Shown: positions 1 to 7,055 of the stretch, in pieces
How positions within the stretch are numbered: the first letter of the stretch is position 1
Layout: every line of letters starts with the position of its first letter
From: an uncultured Bdellovibrio sp.
GTDB lineage: Bacteria > Bdellovibrionota > Bdellovibrionia > Bdellovibrionales > Bdellovibrionaceae
DNA: 7,055 bases
Assembly (NCBI GenBank): GCA_946482355.1
Contig: CAMLRE010000116.1
Span: 1 to 7,055, forward strand
Direction: 5' to 3'
The notes under the pieces: model-generated
Told to the model about the DNA's origin: nothing
The model's input: only the letters and a program-made list of their open reading frames with translations
The model's database searches: none
Program-made: the position numbers and the translations under genes

Positions 1-320
1 ACCGTGAGTTGATCTGAATCCATCACGATAAATTTTTCGCTTAAGTTTAAATCATTAATAAAAGCTTCGCGCGCATTTTTTCTGGCAGTTTCTGGGCGCT
101 TAAGGCTGTCTTTATCTAAGAATGGCAAAACGACCAAACGCTTTTTCATCTCTTTATCGTCTGAATTTGAACGATAATCGACGTCTTTAATTTTTCGACG
201 AATAGCCACAGGTTCGTTAGCTTTTGTTTCTTCAGTCATGGGTGCAAAAGCTGCACAACCCGAGATTAAAAAAACTAATAAATTTAAGGTCGTAACTAAT
301 GATAAAGCTGATTTTTTCAT
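1..320 (-). CDS. Putative outer-membrane lipoprotein, N-terminal 106 residues (C-terminus outside window)
   Basis: The frame is open from an ATG at 320-318 to the left edge. Residues 1-22 are a lipoprotein signal peptide: a KK pair at 2-3, a hydrophobic stretch at about 5-19, then a lipobox I19-S20-G21-C22, so Cys22 should be the lipidated first residue of the mature protein. Ala at the +2 position (not Asp) predicts outer-membrane sorting in a Gram-negative. Residues 27-60 are charged and probably a flexible linker. Residues 61-106 show a strand-like RLVVLPF (61-67), a basic helix rich in Ala/Arg (about 76-91) and a second strand FIVMD (97-101). This pattern recalls periplasmic beta-alpha-beta domains of the CsgG/LpoB/TolB-N kind, but the fragment is too short to assign. 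An in-frame TAA three codons upstream excludes a longer start. The gene follows dnaE on the same strand by 23 nt, so it is probably co-transcribed. I am sure it is a lipoprotein gene; its function is unknown. Confidence 0.85.
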   Translation of the reverse strand, partial: MKKSALSLVTTLNLLVFLISGCAAFAPMTEETKANEPVAIRRKIKDVDYRSNSDDKEMKKRLVVLPFLDKDSLKRPETARKNAREAFINDLNLSEKFIVMDSDQLT

Positions 321-335
321 ATTAGCTTAATCTTA

Positions 336-339
336 CCTC
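336..339 (-). promoter_or_regulatory. Ribosome binding site for the lipoprotein gene, long spacing
   Basis: On the minus strand GAGG (within TGAGGTAAG) lies a few bases after the dnaE TAA stop and 15 nt before the lipoprotein ATG. The motif is a good Shine-Dalgarno core but the spacing exceeds the usual 5-10 nt, so initiation may be weak or may rely on ribosomes finishing dnaE. No other purine-rich match lies closer to the ATG. Confidence 0.45.
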
Positions 340-343
340 AAAA

Positions 344-3300
344 TTAGATTTCGATAAAGTCTGTGCGACCAAAAACCTGATGAACTTCTTCAAAAAACGC
401 ATCCGAGATTTGAATACGCTTAGGTGCTTCTGGCTGCATTTCAACAGTCTTTTCGTTAAGACTTAAGACCAGGCGAACGCTTGTTTCACCTTGGAAAGCA
501 TCAAGCAAAGTGTCTAACTTTTCAAAATCTGAAGCTTCAAGCTTATCTAATCTAAACGAAACCCGTTTAGTTTTTTTCATGATTTCATCAAACGGAGCGA
601 TATTATCAACGATAATTTTTGCAGAACCTTCTTCAACTTCTAAGCCACCACCGATAAGCAGTGGTCTTTCATCTTTTAAGAAGTGGCCACATTTGGCAAA
701 CGTATCGGGAAAAATCACTAACTCTGCCGTACCGGTTAAATCTTCAACCTTGGCAAAAGCCATGCGTGTTCCTTTTTTCGTGATCATTTCGCGACTCTCT
801 ATAATAAGCCCTGCTACGATCACACGCTTCTTCGTGTCTTTCTGAAAACGATTCCATTTACCACTTTCAGCTTTAGCAGCTTGTGCGGCTTTTTCTTCAG
901 GTGATAAATCATGTTTTGGAAGATCAACAATTTCACACGTTGTCCAAACTTTGGCTAATTTTTCAAATCCACGTAATGGGTGATCCGATAAATAGAAACC
1001 TAAAACTTCTTTTTCATAAGATAAAGATTGCGTGCGTGACCAAGGTTTTGTGTCTTCAAGTTTGATGGCTTGTTTTTCGCCACCTAAATCAAAAAGACTA
1101 ACCTGCCCCACGTCTTTATCTTTTTGCGCACCTACGGCGTAATCTAAGAATTTTGTATACCCTGCAAACAACTGCGCACGGTGAACACCAAAACCATCAA
1201 AGGCTCCGGCTTTTGTCATACACTCGATTACTTTTTTATTTACTCTGCGTAAATCAACGTTTTCAAAGAAATCATCAAGGCTTGCAAATTTTTTATCTGG
1301 TTGGCGTTCGCGGGCTTCAATGATCGCATCAACGGCCGCTTGACCAACACCTTTAATACCGCCAAGACCGAAATAAATTTCTTCGCCTTTTACCGAGAAT
1401 AAATAATCAGAGAAATTCACATGCGGAGCTTTTACAACTAGTCCGCGTTTTTGCGCATCTTTTACGTACTTAACAACTTTATCCGTGTCACCTACCTCGG
1501 TTGATAATAAAGCGGCAAAGAATTCTGCCGGGTAATGATGTTTTACCCACGCCGTTTGCGCTGTAATAACAGAGTAAGCTGCCGCATGCGATTTATTGAA
1601 ACCGTAATCGGCGAATTTGTACATTAAATCAAAAAGTTCATTCGACTTATCTTTATCATGGCCACGCTCTAACGCCCCTTTCATGAAGCGTTCGCGGTGT
1701 CTATCCATCTCTTCTTTAATCTTTTTACCCATCGCACGACGAAGCATATCGGCTTCACCGAGAGAGTATCCGGCAATAAGTGATGCGATACCCATAACTT
1801 GCTCTTGGTAAACCATGATTCCGTAGGTTTCTTCCAAGACTTGTTTTGTGTCTGGCAATAAATATTCAACAGGAGCTTCACCATGTTTACGTTTGGTAAA
1901 CTCTGGAATATTAGCCATCGGGCCCGGACGATAAAGTGAAGTAATCGCTGTAATATCGGCAAAGCTTGTGGGCTTAATTTTTCTTGTGGCGTCAGTGATC
2001 CCCTCACCCTCGAACTGGAATACGCCGGCTGTATCACCACGCGATAAAAGTTCGTAGATTTTTGGATCAGTCATCGGAATATTTTTTTCTAAAACTTCAA
2101 TTCCGCGATTTTGTTTAACAAGTTTTAAAGCATGATGAATATGAGTTAAAGTTTTTAACCCTAAGAAGTCGAACTTAATTAAACCGATTTTCTCGGCATG
2201 CTTCATGTCGTACTGAACAACGTTTTCGTCATCAGCCCCTTTATACATCGGCGCATGTTTGACTAAACTGCCATCGGCGATAATTACACCGGCCGCATGG
2301 ATACCCGCGTGACGAACTAAACCTTCAACTTTAAGTGCAAGTTCAACAAGAGTTTGCACCGTCGGATTCATTTCCATTTGTTCACGGATACGCGGTTCTG
2401 CCGCTAATGAATCGGTTAATGTAATACCTAACTTATCAGGAATTAATTTTGATACGACATCTACTTCAGCAAACGTCATACCTAATACACGGCCCACGTC
2501 TTTAAGAGCGGCACGTGTTTGTAATTTACCGTAAGTGATGATCTGAGAAACTGATTCCCAACCGTACTTATCAGTTACGTACTGAATCACTTCCTGACGA
2601 CGATCCTGACAGAAATCGATATCGAAGTCGGGCATCGAGATACGTTCTGGATTTAAGAAACGCTCGAAGAGTAGAAAGTTTGGAATCGGATCTAAATCAG
2701 TAATACGTAAACTGTACGCAACTAATGAACCAGCCCCCGATCCACGACCTGGGCCTACGGGAATATCACGATTTTTTGCCCAGTTAATGAAGTCTTGGAC
2801 GATTAAGAAGTAACCGTTAAAACCCATACGATCAATGATCGATAGTTCATACTCTAAACGTTTAAAGTATTCTGGCTTTTTTTCATCGGGAACTTCTGTT
2901 CCCACATTTTTTAATTCTTCAAAACGAACTTTTAAACCTTCAGTGGCATGATAAGCGATCTCTTCTTTTACCGTACGGCCTTCAGCGGTCGGAAAGCTTG
3001 GTAAGTGGTAAATCGCTTTTCCGTTTTCATCTTTAAGTTTAAATTTTACGTTACAACGCTCTGAAATAACCTGCGTGTTAGAAATCGCTTCTGGTAAATC
3101 AGAATATAATTTCGTCATCGCCTCAGTCGATTTAAAATAAAATTCAGAGCTTCCTAATTTATAACGAGACTCATCGGCTAAAGTTTTATTCGAACCGATG
3201 CAAACTAAAACCTCTTGGGCGATTTGATCATCTTGGGTTAAATAATGAACGTCATTTGAGGCCACGATCGGCACACTACAAATTTTAGAAGCTTCGATAA

Positions 3301-3892
3301 TAAAATCATTAACCATCTTCTGCGCATCACTGCCTTGCGGTAACGTGCGAGATAATTCTAAGTAAAAACGATCATCAAAAATTTCTTTAAGTTTACGAAC
3401 TTTAGCTAAAGCAGCTTCCGGGCCTTCTTTTAAAAGTGTACCGATAACTTCACCACGTGAAGTTCCGCTTAAGCAGATTAAATTTTGCGAGTAATCTTTT
3501 AAGATGTCGTAATCAATACGCGGCTTCCAGTAGAAACCTTCTTGGTAACCGACTGAAGATAACTTACAAAGATTTTGATAACCTTCTAAATTTTGCGCCA
3601 AGAAAACTAAACGTTGAGGTCCTAACGCAATCTCAGAATATTTGGCGTTGGGGTCTTGTTTTTTTTCTAAACGCGAACCCGGCGCCATAAAAGCTTCTAA
3701 ACCTAAAATCGGTTTTACATCTTTATCTTTACAGGCGAAGTAAAATTCAATCGCACCGAACATGTTTCCATAATCAGTTAAAGCCACCGATGGCTGTTGG
3801 TATTCAGCTGCCTTTTTGGCGATAGCTTTAACCCGGCACGAGGCCTCTAAAAGAGAGTATTCTGAATGGACGTGTAAGTGGCTGTAGGACAT
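344..3892 (-). CDS. dnaE: DNA polymerase III subunit alpha (DnaE1 type)
   Basis: This is the catalytic subunit of the replicative polymerase holoenzyme, 1182 residues (E. coli DnaE is about 1160). Domains in order: PHP domain about 1-275 with HVHS at 7-10 and NDVHY at 213-217; polymerase core about 290-830 with the GPGRGSGAGS loop at 380-389, the catalytic motif PDFDIDF at 421-427, and the third catalytic aspartate D575 in FDFLGL; helix-hairpin-helix region about 840-900 (GLGGIKGVG at 842-850); internal beta-clamp-binding motif QVSLFDL at 930-936; OB-fold about 1022-1100; C-terminal domain, expected to contact tau, about 1105-1182. A Lys/Ala-rich linker (about 997-1020) precedes the OB-fold. 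In the PHP domain several usual metal-ligand positions look substituted (Y41, R94, T144), so intrinsic metal-dependent proofreading is unlikely; this part is inference from remembered family consensus. The start is fixed because the next Met (M44) would remove the HVHS motif. The Shine-Dalgarno is poor: AAGG sits only 1 nt from the ATG. The gene diverges from cysK and precedes the lipoprotein gene. Confidence 0.98.
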   Translation of the reverse strand: MSYSHLHVHSEYSLLEASCRVKAIAKKAAEYQQPSVALTDYGNMFGAIEFYFACKDKDVKPILGLEAFMAPGSRLEKKQDPNAKYSEIALGPQRLVFLAQNLEGYQNLCKLSSVGYQEGFYWKPRIDYDILKDYSQNLICLSGTSRGEVIGTLLKEGPEAALAKVRKLKEIFDDRFYLELSRTLPQGSDAQKMVNDFIIEASKICSVPIVASNDVHYLTQDDQIAQEVLVCIGSNKTLADESRYKLGSSEFYFKSTEAMTKLYSDLPEAISNTQVISERCNVKFKLKDENGKAIYHLPSFPTAEGRTVKEEIAYHATEGLKVRFEELKNVGTEVPDEKKPEYFKRLEYELSIIDRMGFNGYFLIVQDFINWAKNRDIPVGPGRGSGAGSLVAYSLRITDLDPIPNFLLFERFLNPERISMPDFDIDFCQDRRQEVIQYVTDKYGWESVSQIITYGKLQTRAALKDVGRVLGMTFAEVDVVSKLIPDKLGITLTDSLAAEPRIREQMEMNPTVQTLVELALKVEGLVRHAGIHAAGVIIADGSLVKHAPMYKGADDENVVQYDMKHAEKIGLIKFDFLGLKTLTHIHHALKLVKQNRGIEVLEKNIPMTDPKIYELLSRGDTAGVFQFEGEGITDATRKIKPTSFADITAITSLYRPGPMANIPEFTKRKHGEAPVEYLLPDTKQVLEETYGIMVYQEQVMGIASLIAGYSLGEADMLRRAMGKKIKEEMDRHRERFMKGALERGHDKDKSNELFDLMYKFADYGFNKSHAAAYSVITAQTAWVKHHYPAEFFAALLSTEVGDTDKVVKYVKDAQKRGLVVKAPHVNFSDYLFSVKGEEIYFGLGGIKGVGQAAVDAIIEARERQPDKKFASLDDFFENVDLRRVNKKVIECMTKAGAFDGFGVHRAQLFAGYTKFLDYAVGAQKDKDVGQVSLFDLGGEKQAIKLEDTKPWSRTQSLSYEKEVLGFYLSDHPLRGFEKLAKVWTTCEIVDLPKHDLSPEEKAAQAAKAESGKWNRFQKDTKKRVIVAGLIIESREMITKKGTRMAFAKVEDLTGTAELVIFPDTFAKCGHFLKDERPLLIGGGLEVEEGSAKIIVDNIAPFDEIMKKTKRVSFRLDKLEASDFEKLDTLLDAFQGETSVRLVLSLNEKTVEMQPEAPKRIQISDAFFEEVHQVFGRTDFIEI

Positions 3893-3950
3893 ACCTTAAA
3901 TTTACCGTCTCGAGAGTTATGTTTCAAAACTTCCGACGCCTTATGCAGTG

Positions 3951-3956
3951 TATAAT
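3951..3956 (+). promoter_or_regulatory. Candidate -10 box for cysK (TATAAT)
   Basis: TATAAT is an exact match to the sigma70 -10 consensus and sits 89 nt upstream of the cysK ATG. That would give a transcript start near 3963 and a leader of roughly 80 nt. The -35 is not convincing: at 17-bp spacing the hexamer is AACTTC, and no TTGACA-like sequence lies at 16-18 bp. A TG dinucleotide directly precedes the box, one base off the extended -10 position. In AT-rich DNA a lone TATAAT can occur by chance. Confidence 0.35.
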
Positions 3957-3977
3957 ATCGATTAAAGTTTTAGCACT

Positions 3978-3990
3978 ATTTGCAGCAAAT
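3978..3990. repeat. Perfect 6-bp palindrome with 1-nt centre, possible operator
   Basis: ATTTGC-A-GCAAAT is an exact inverted repeat centred on position 3984. It lies just downstream of the predicted cysK transcript start and overlaps the candidate dnaE -35 on the other strand, so a bound regulator could affect both genes. The symmetry is directly visible; a regulatory role is inferred from position only. I do not recognise it as the site of a specific factor. Confidence 0.3.
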
Positions 3991-4036
3991 CCAGCTCTGT
4001 TTTAGATTATTAAAGCAGCATTTTTCTGGAAAGTTT

Positions 4037-4040
4037 GGAG
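4037..4040 (+). promoter_or_regulatory. Ribosome binding site that sets the cysK start
   Basis: GGAG lies 5 nt before the ATG at 4046, near-ideal spacing. This selects the ATG at 4046 over the in-frame TTG at 3980, which has no such motif and would add 22 residues not typical of the family. Confidence 0.8.
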
Positions 4041-4045
4041 AACTT

Positions 4046-5050
4046 ATGAAAATTTATTCAGATATTACTAAAACCGTTGGAAACACGCCACTTGTTAAGC
4101 TTCAGCGCCTAAATCAGGGCTTAAAAGCTGAGCTATTATTGAAGTTAGAATTCTTTAACCCGTTAGGATCTGTTAAAGACCGCATCGGCCTTAACATGAT
4201 CGAAGGCGCCGAAGCTTCTGGAAAACTTAAACAAGGTATGACTGTTCTTGAACCCACAAGCGGAAACACAGGCATTGCTTTAGCTTTTGTTTGCGCAGCT
4301 AAAGGTTATCCACTGACAATTATTATGCCTGATACAATGTCGCAAGAAAGAAGAACTTTGCTTTTACTTTTAGGCGCAGAACTTATTTTAACTCCGGGCC
4401 CATTAGGCATGCGCGGAGCCATTGCTAAAGCGATGGAAATGGCCGACAACGATAAAAAATATTTTATTCCCCGCCAATTTGAAAATCCAGACAACCCTTC
4501 TATTCACGAAAAAACTACGGCTCTTGAAATCTGGAATGATACCGATGGAAAAGTTGATATTGTTGTCTCAGGCGTTGGTACTGGTGGAACAATCACTGGC
4601 GTTGGCAAAGTTTTAAAACAGAAAAATCCAAATGTTAAAATGGTTGCCGTTGAACCAACTGAAAGCCCTGTTTTAAGTGGAGGAAAACCTTCACCGCATA
4701 AGATTCAAGGTTTAGGTGCTGGATTTATTCCTCCGGTTTTAAATACCAAGGTCATTGATCTTATCGAAAAAGTTTCTAGCGAAGAATCTTTAGCAATGGC
4801 TAAAAAAGTGATTAAGACTGAAGGCATTCCTGTGGGAATCAGCTCAGGCGCTGCCATTGCTGTCGGATTAAAACTTGCGGCCTTAGAAGAAAACAAAGGT
4901 AAGAATATTGTGGTGATTGTTCCAAGTTACACTGAAAGATATTTATCGACGTTATTAGCCGATCCTGAACGTTCGCAAGCACAAGCGTTAGTGACTTCTA
5001 CTGTGAACGAAGATTATTTAAAGAAAGTTCCGGTACAAGAGGGCGTTTAG
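4046..5050 (+). CDS. cysK: Cysteine synthase (O-acetylserine sulfhydrylase, CysK type)
   Basis: This PLP enzyme of fold type II converts O-acetyl-L-serine and sulfide to L-cysteine in the cytoplasm, the last step of cysteine synthesis. The protein has 334 residues (E. coli CysK has 323). Visible landmarks: NTPLVKL at 13-19; GSVKDR at 41-46 with K44 as the Schiff-base lysine; the substrate-binding loop TSGNTG at 71-76; the PLP phosphate loop GTGGT at 178-182; SGGKPSPHKIQGLGAGFIPP (211-230), a CysK hallmark; SSGAA at 266-270, which contacts the PLP ring; and ERYLST at 297-302 near the C-terminus. The segment TTALEIW (157-163) differs from the more usual TTGPEIW, a small oddity. CysM-type or cystathionine beta-synthase-type activity is possible but the SGGKP-HKIQG segment favours CysK. 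The gene is monocistronic as far as can be seen: divergent from dnaE and convergent with guaA. Start chosen by the GGAG 5 nt upstream and family length. Confidence 0.95.
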   Translation: MKIYSDITKTVGNTPLVKLQRLNQGLKAELLLKLEFFNPLGSVKDRIGLNMIEGAEASGKLKQGMTVLEPTSGNTGIALAFVCAAKGYPLTIIMPDTMSQERRTLLLLLGAELILTPGPLGMRGAIAKAMEMADNDKKYFIPRQFENPDNPSIHEKTTALEIWNDTDGKVDIVVSGVGTGGTITGVGKVLKQKNPNVKMVAVEPTESPVLSGGKPSPHKIQGLGAGFIPPVLNTKVIDLIEKVSSEESLAMAKKVIKTEGIPVGISSGAAIAVGLKLAALEENKGKNIVVIVPSYTERYLSTLLADPERSQAQALVTSTVNEDYLKKVPVQEGV

Positions 5051-5055
5051 CCCTC
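5039..5055. terminator. Hairpin at the cysK/guaA convergent junction, possible bidirectional terminator
   Basis: GAGGGC (5039-5044) and GCCCTC (5050-5055) form a perfect 6-bp GC-rich stem with a 5-nt loop GTTTA. The hairpin overlaps the cysK stop codon (5048-5050) and begins 8 nt after the guaA stop on the other strand. The U-tracts are weak: on the plus strand ATTTTATT begins 6 nt after the stem, and on the minus strand only TTGT follows. It is well placed to stop both convergent transcripts, but it is not a textbook intrinsic terminator. Confidence 0.5.
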
Positions 5056-5063
5056 ATGACATT

Positions 5064-6602
5064 TTATTCCCACTCAATCGTAGCCGGTGGTTTTGATGTG
5101 ACATCGTAAACCACGCGGTTAATACCCTTAACTTTGTTTGTAATTTCATTTGAAACTTTTTTAAGAAAGCTTGACGGAAAATCAAACCAGTCAGCGGTCA
5201 TTCCATCAATTGAAGTCACCGCACGTAACGCAAGAACTGAATCATACGTTCTGCCATCACCCATTACACCTACAGTTTGCACCGGTAAAATCACACAAAA
5301 CGCTTGCCAGATCTGATCGTAAAAACCTTCTCTACGTAAAGCAGAGATATAAACATCATCTGCTTTTTTTAAGATTTCTAATTTTTCTTTTGTTACTTCA
5401 CCAATCACCCGGATACTAAGCCCCGGGCCTGGAAACGGATGACGACCGATCATTTCTTGCGGTAGGCCTAGTTCTAAACCAAGTTTACGAACTTCGTCTT
5501 TAAATAAATAACGAACAGGCTCTACAAGTTTTAAATTCATTTTTTCTGGCAAACCGCCCACGTTGTGGTGCGATTTAATCGTCACACTTCCGCCAACACT
5601 TGAAACAGATTCAATCACGTCAGGGTAAAGTGTACCTTGCGCTAAAAATTTAATTTTACCACCGGCGTGTTTTAATTCATCAGCGATCACCTGATCAAAC
5701 ACGTCGATAAAAGTTTTACCTATGGCTTTACGTTTTTTCTCAGGATCAGTAAGACCTGCTAACGCTGATAAAAATTCTTTTTCTTTATCAACGCCGTGAA
5801 CGTTAAGGCCGATTTTTTTGTATTGGGCTAATACGTTTTCAAATTCGTTTAAACGAAGTAAACCGTTATTGATAAACACACAGTGAACGCGCTCTGCACC
5901 TAATACCTTAGTTAAAAGCGTAGCAACAACACTTGAATCAACGCCGCCCGATAAGGCACATAATACGTGGTCAGTAGGTCCTACGTTTTTTAAAACCATG
6001 TCAGTACATTCACTTACAAGTGATTTTGCATTCCAGTCAGCTTTAACTTTAAAAGTTTCTAAAAACGCCTGTAAAACTTCTTTACCGTATTCAGAATGAG
6101 AAACTTCGGGATGATATTGTAAAGCCCAATATCTGTCTGAATAAAATCCAGCGATATGATCTTCTGTTGTACAAAGTAACTGCGCACCCGTTGGAATTTT
6201 TGTAACGACGTCACCGTGACTCATCCAAACATTTACTTTATTTGGAATATTGTTAAATGATTTTTTGAATGAGACAGGCTTATGACCATATTCACGATGT
6301 TTAGCTGACTCAACTGCACCACCCATCTGGTGTGCTAAAAGCTGCATGCCGTAACAAATACCAAGTACCGGAGCTACTTCTAAAACTTCTTTCACATCTT
6401 TTGTCGGCGATTCATTTTCGTAAACTGAAAAAGGACCACCACTTAAAATAATGGCATCCGGTTTAAAATTTCTGATCTCAGAAATCTCTGTTTTATAACT
6501 TTTAATTTCGCTGTAATACCCTAGTTCACGTAAACGACGCGCGATTAACATTGTCACTTGAGAACCAAAATCTAAAATTAATACTTTTGAGTGCTGTAAC
6601 AT
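5064..6602 (-). CDS. guaA: GMP synthase (glutamine-hydrolysing)
   Basis: This enzyme amidates XMP to GMP using ATP and glutamine, the final step of guanine nucleotide synthesis. The protein is a full-length 512 residues (E. coli 525). The N-terminal class I glutamine amidotransferase domain (about 1-190) carries the nucleophile C83 in GICYGMQ and the H164/E166 pair in YHPEV, completing the catalytic triad. The ATP-pyrophosphatase domain (about 195-390) carries the PP-loop SGGVDSS at 218-224, and IKSHHNVGG at 342-350 is highly conserved. The C-terminal dimerisation domain (about 391-512) contains HPFPGPGL at 388-395 and ends in the family-typical PPATIEWE. The ATG is 9 nt after the guaB stop; the only Shine-Dalgarno-like match is GGAA at 6618-6615 in the last guaB codons, with a long 12-nt spacing, which suggests translation coupled to guaB. 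No catalytic residue is missing. Confidence 0.98.
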   Translation of the reverse strand: MLQHSKVLILDFGSQVTMLIARRLRELGYYSEIKSYKTEISEIRNFKPDAIILSGGPFSVYENESPTKDVKEVLEVAPVLGICYGMQLLAHQMGGAVESAKHREYGHKPVSFKKSFNNIPNKVNVWMSHGDVVTKIPTGAQLLCTTEDHIAGFYSDRYWALQYHPEVSHSEYGKEVLQAFLETFKVKADWNAKSLVSECTDMVLKNVGPTDHVLCALSGGVDSSVVATLLTKVLGAERVHCVFINNGLLRLNEFENVLAQYKKIGLNVHGVDKEKEFLSALAGLTDPEKKRKAIGKTFIDVFDQVIADELKHAGGKIKFLAQGTLYPDVIESVSSVGGSVTIKSHHNVGGLPEKMNLKLVEPVRYLFKDEVRKLGLELGLPQEMIGRHPFPGPGLSIRVIGEVTKEKLEILKKADDVYISALRREGFYDQIWQAFCVILPVQTVGVMGDGRTYDSVLALRAVTSIDGMTADWFDFPSSFLKKVSNEITNKVKGINRVVYDVTSKPPATIEWE

Positions 6603-6611
6603 AATTTAAAA

Positions 6612-7055
<444 letters not shown>

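Larger units (their letters stand above)
3893..4045. promoter_or_regulatory. Divergent dnaE/cysK intergenic control region
   Basis: These 153 bp separate the two divergent starts and should hold both promoters. They contain a perfect TATAAT on the plus strand, a 13-bp palindrome and the cysK ribosome binding site, each listed separately. For dnaE on the minus strand a possible pair is TTGCTG at 3988-3983 with TTTAAT at 3966-3961 and a 16-bp spacer; it matches the sigma70 consensus only moderately at -35. I see no riboswitch or T-box fold, and no coding potential beyond a 22-codon in-frame extension of cysK that looks spurious. Confidence 0.6.

Noticed and set aside
510..845. A 111-codon plus-strand open frame antisense to dnaE
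   Set aside because: Its Ser/Ile/Phe-rich composition is what the complement of a Lys/Glu-rich coding frame gives; no conserved motif is seen. The other short plus-strand frames in dnaE and guaA were rejected for the same reason.
1681..2040. A 119-codon minus-strand open frame inside dnaE
   Set aside because: It overlaps the polymerase core in another frame on the same strand, shows no family-like motif, and is explained as a shadow of dnaE.
3952..3957. TATTAT on the minus strand as a -10 for dnaE
   Set aside because: It is mostly the complement of the TATAAT box in AT-rich sequence, and no -35-like hexamer lies 16-18 bp upstream of it.
3980..4045. A 22-codon upstream extension of cysK from an in-frame TTG at 3980
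   Set aside because: The TTG has no ribosome binding site, the extra residues are not typical of the family, and the ATG at 4046 has GGAG at ideal spacing.
3893..4045. A riboswitch or T-box leader for cysK
   Set aside because: The leader after the predicted start is only about 80 nt and shows no conserved core or terminator hairpin with a U-tract.

Overview
The window is a moderately AT-rich bacterial chromosome segment (GC looks to be around 40% by eye) carrying conserved housekeeping genes, nearly gapless. I see no mobile element, tRNA, rRNA, CRISPR array or phage gene, and no stretch of 300 bases lacks a gene. The proteins are Gram-negative in character: a DnaE1-type replicative polymerase, a lipoprotein with a clear lipobox, and a guaB-guaA operon. 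Gene content, AT bias and protein style would fit a predatory-type deltaproteobacterium (Bdellovibrionota, such as a low-GC Bdellovibrio relative). That placement is an inference from impression, not a database result.

Layout, left to right. Positions 1-320 (minus) hold the N-terminal 106 residues of a lipoprotein that runs off the left edge. Positions 344-3892 (minus) hold dnaE, the DNA polymerase III alpha subunit, just upstream of the lipoprotein gene and probably co-transcribed with it. Positions 3893-4045 are a divergent intergenic region with a TATAAT box, a small perfect palindrome and the cysK ribosome binding site. Positions 4046-5050 (plus) hold cysK, a PLP-dependent cysteine synthase. 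It converges tail to tail with guaA, with only 13 bp between the stop codons and a GC-rich hairpin across the junction. Positions 5064-6602 (minus) hold guaA (GMP synthase). Positions 6612-7055 (minus) hold the C-terminal part of guaB (IMP dehydrogenase), whose 5' end lies beyond the right edge.

Functionally, guaB and guaA form the two-step IMP to XMP to GMP branch of purine synthesis and are arranged for coupled expression (9 nt apart). CysK makes cysteine from O-acetylserine and sulfide. DnaE replicates the chromosome. The lipoprotein is the only gene I cannot assign.

I did not find an undescribed multi-gene system here. The points that merit a second look are modest: the unassigned lipoprotein behind dnaE, a PHP domain in DnaE that seems to have lost several metal ligands, the compact divergent control region, and the hairpin at the convergent junction.
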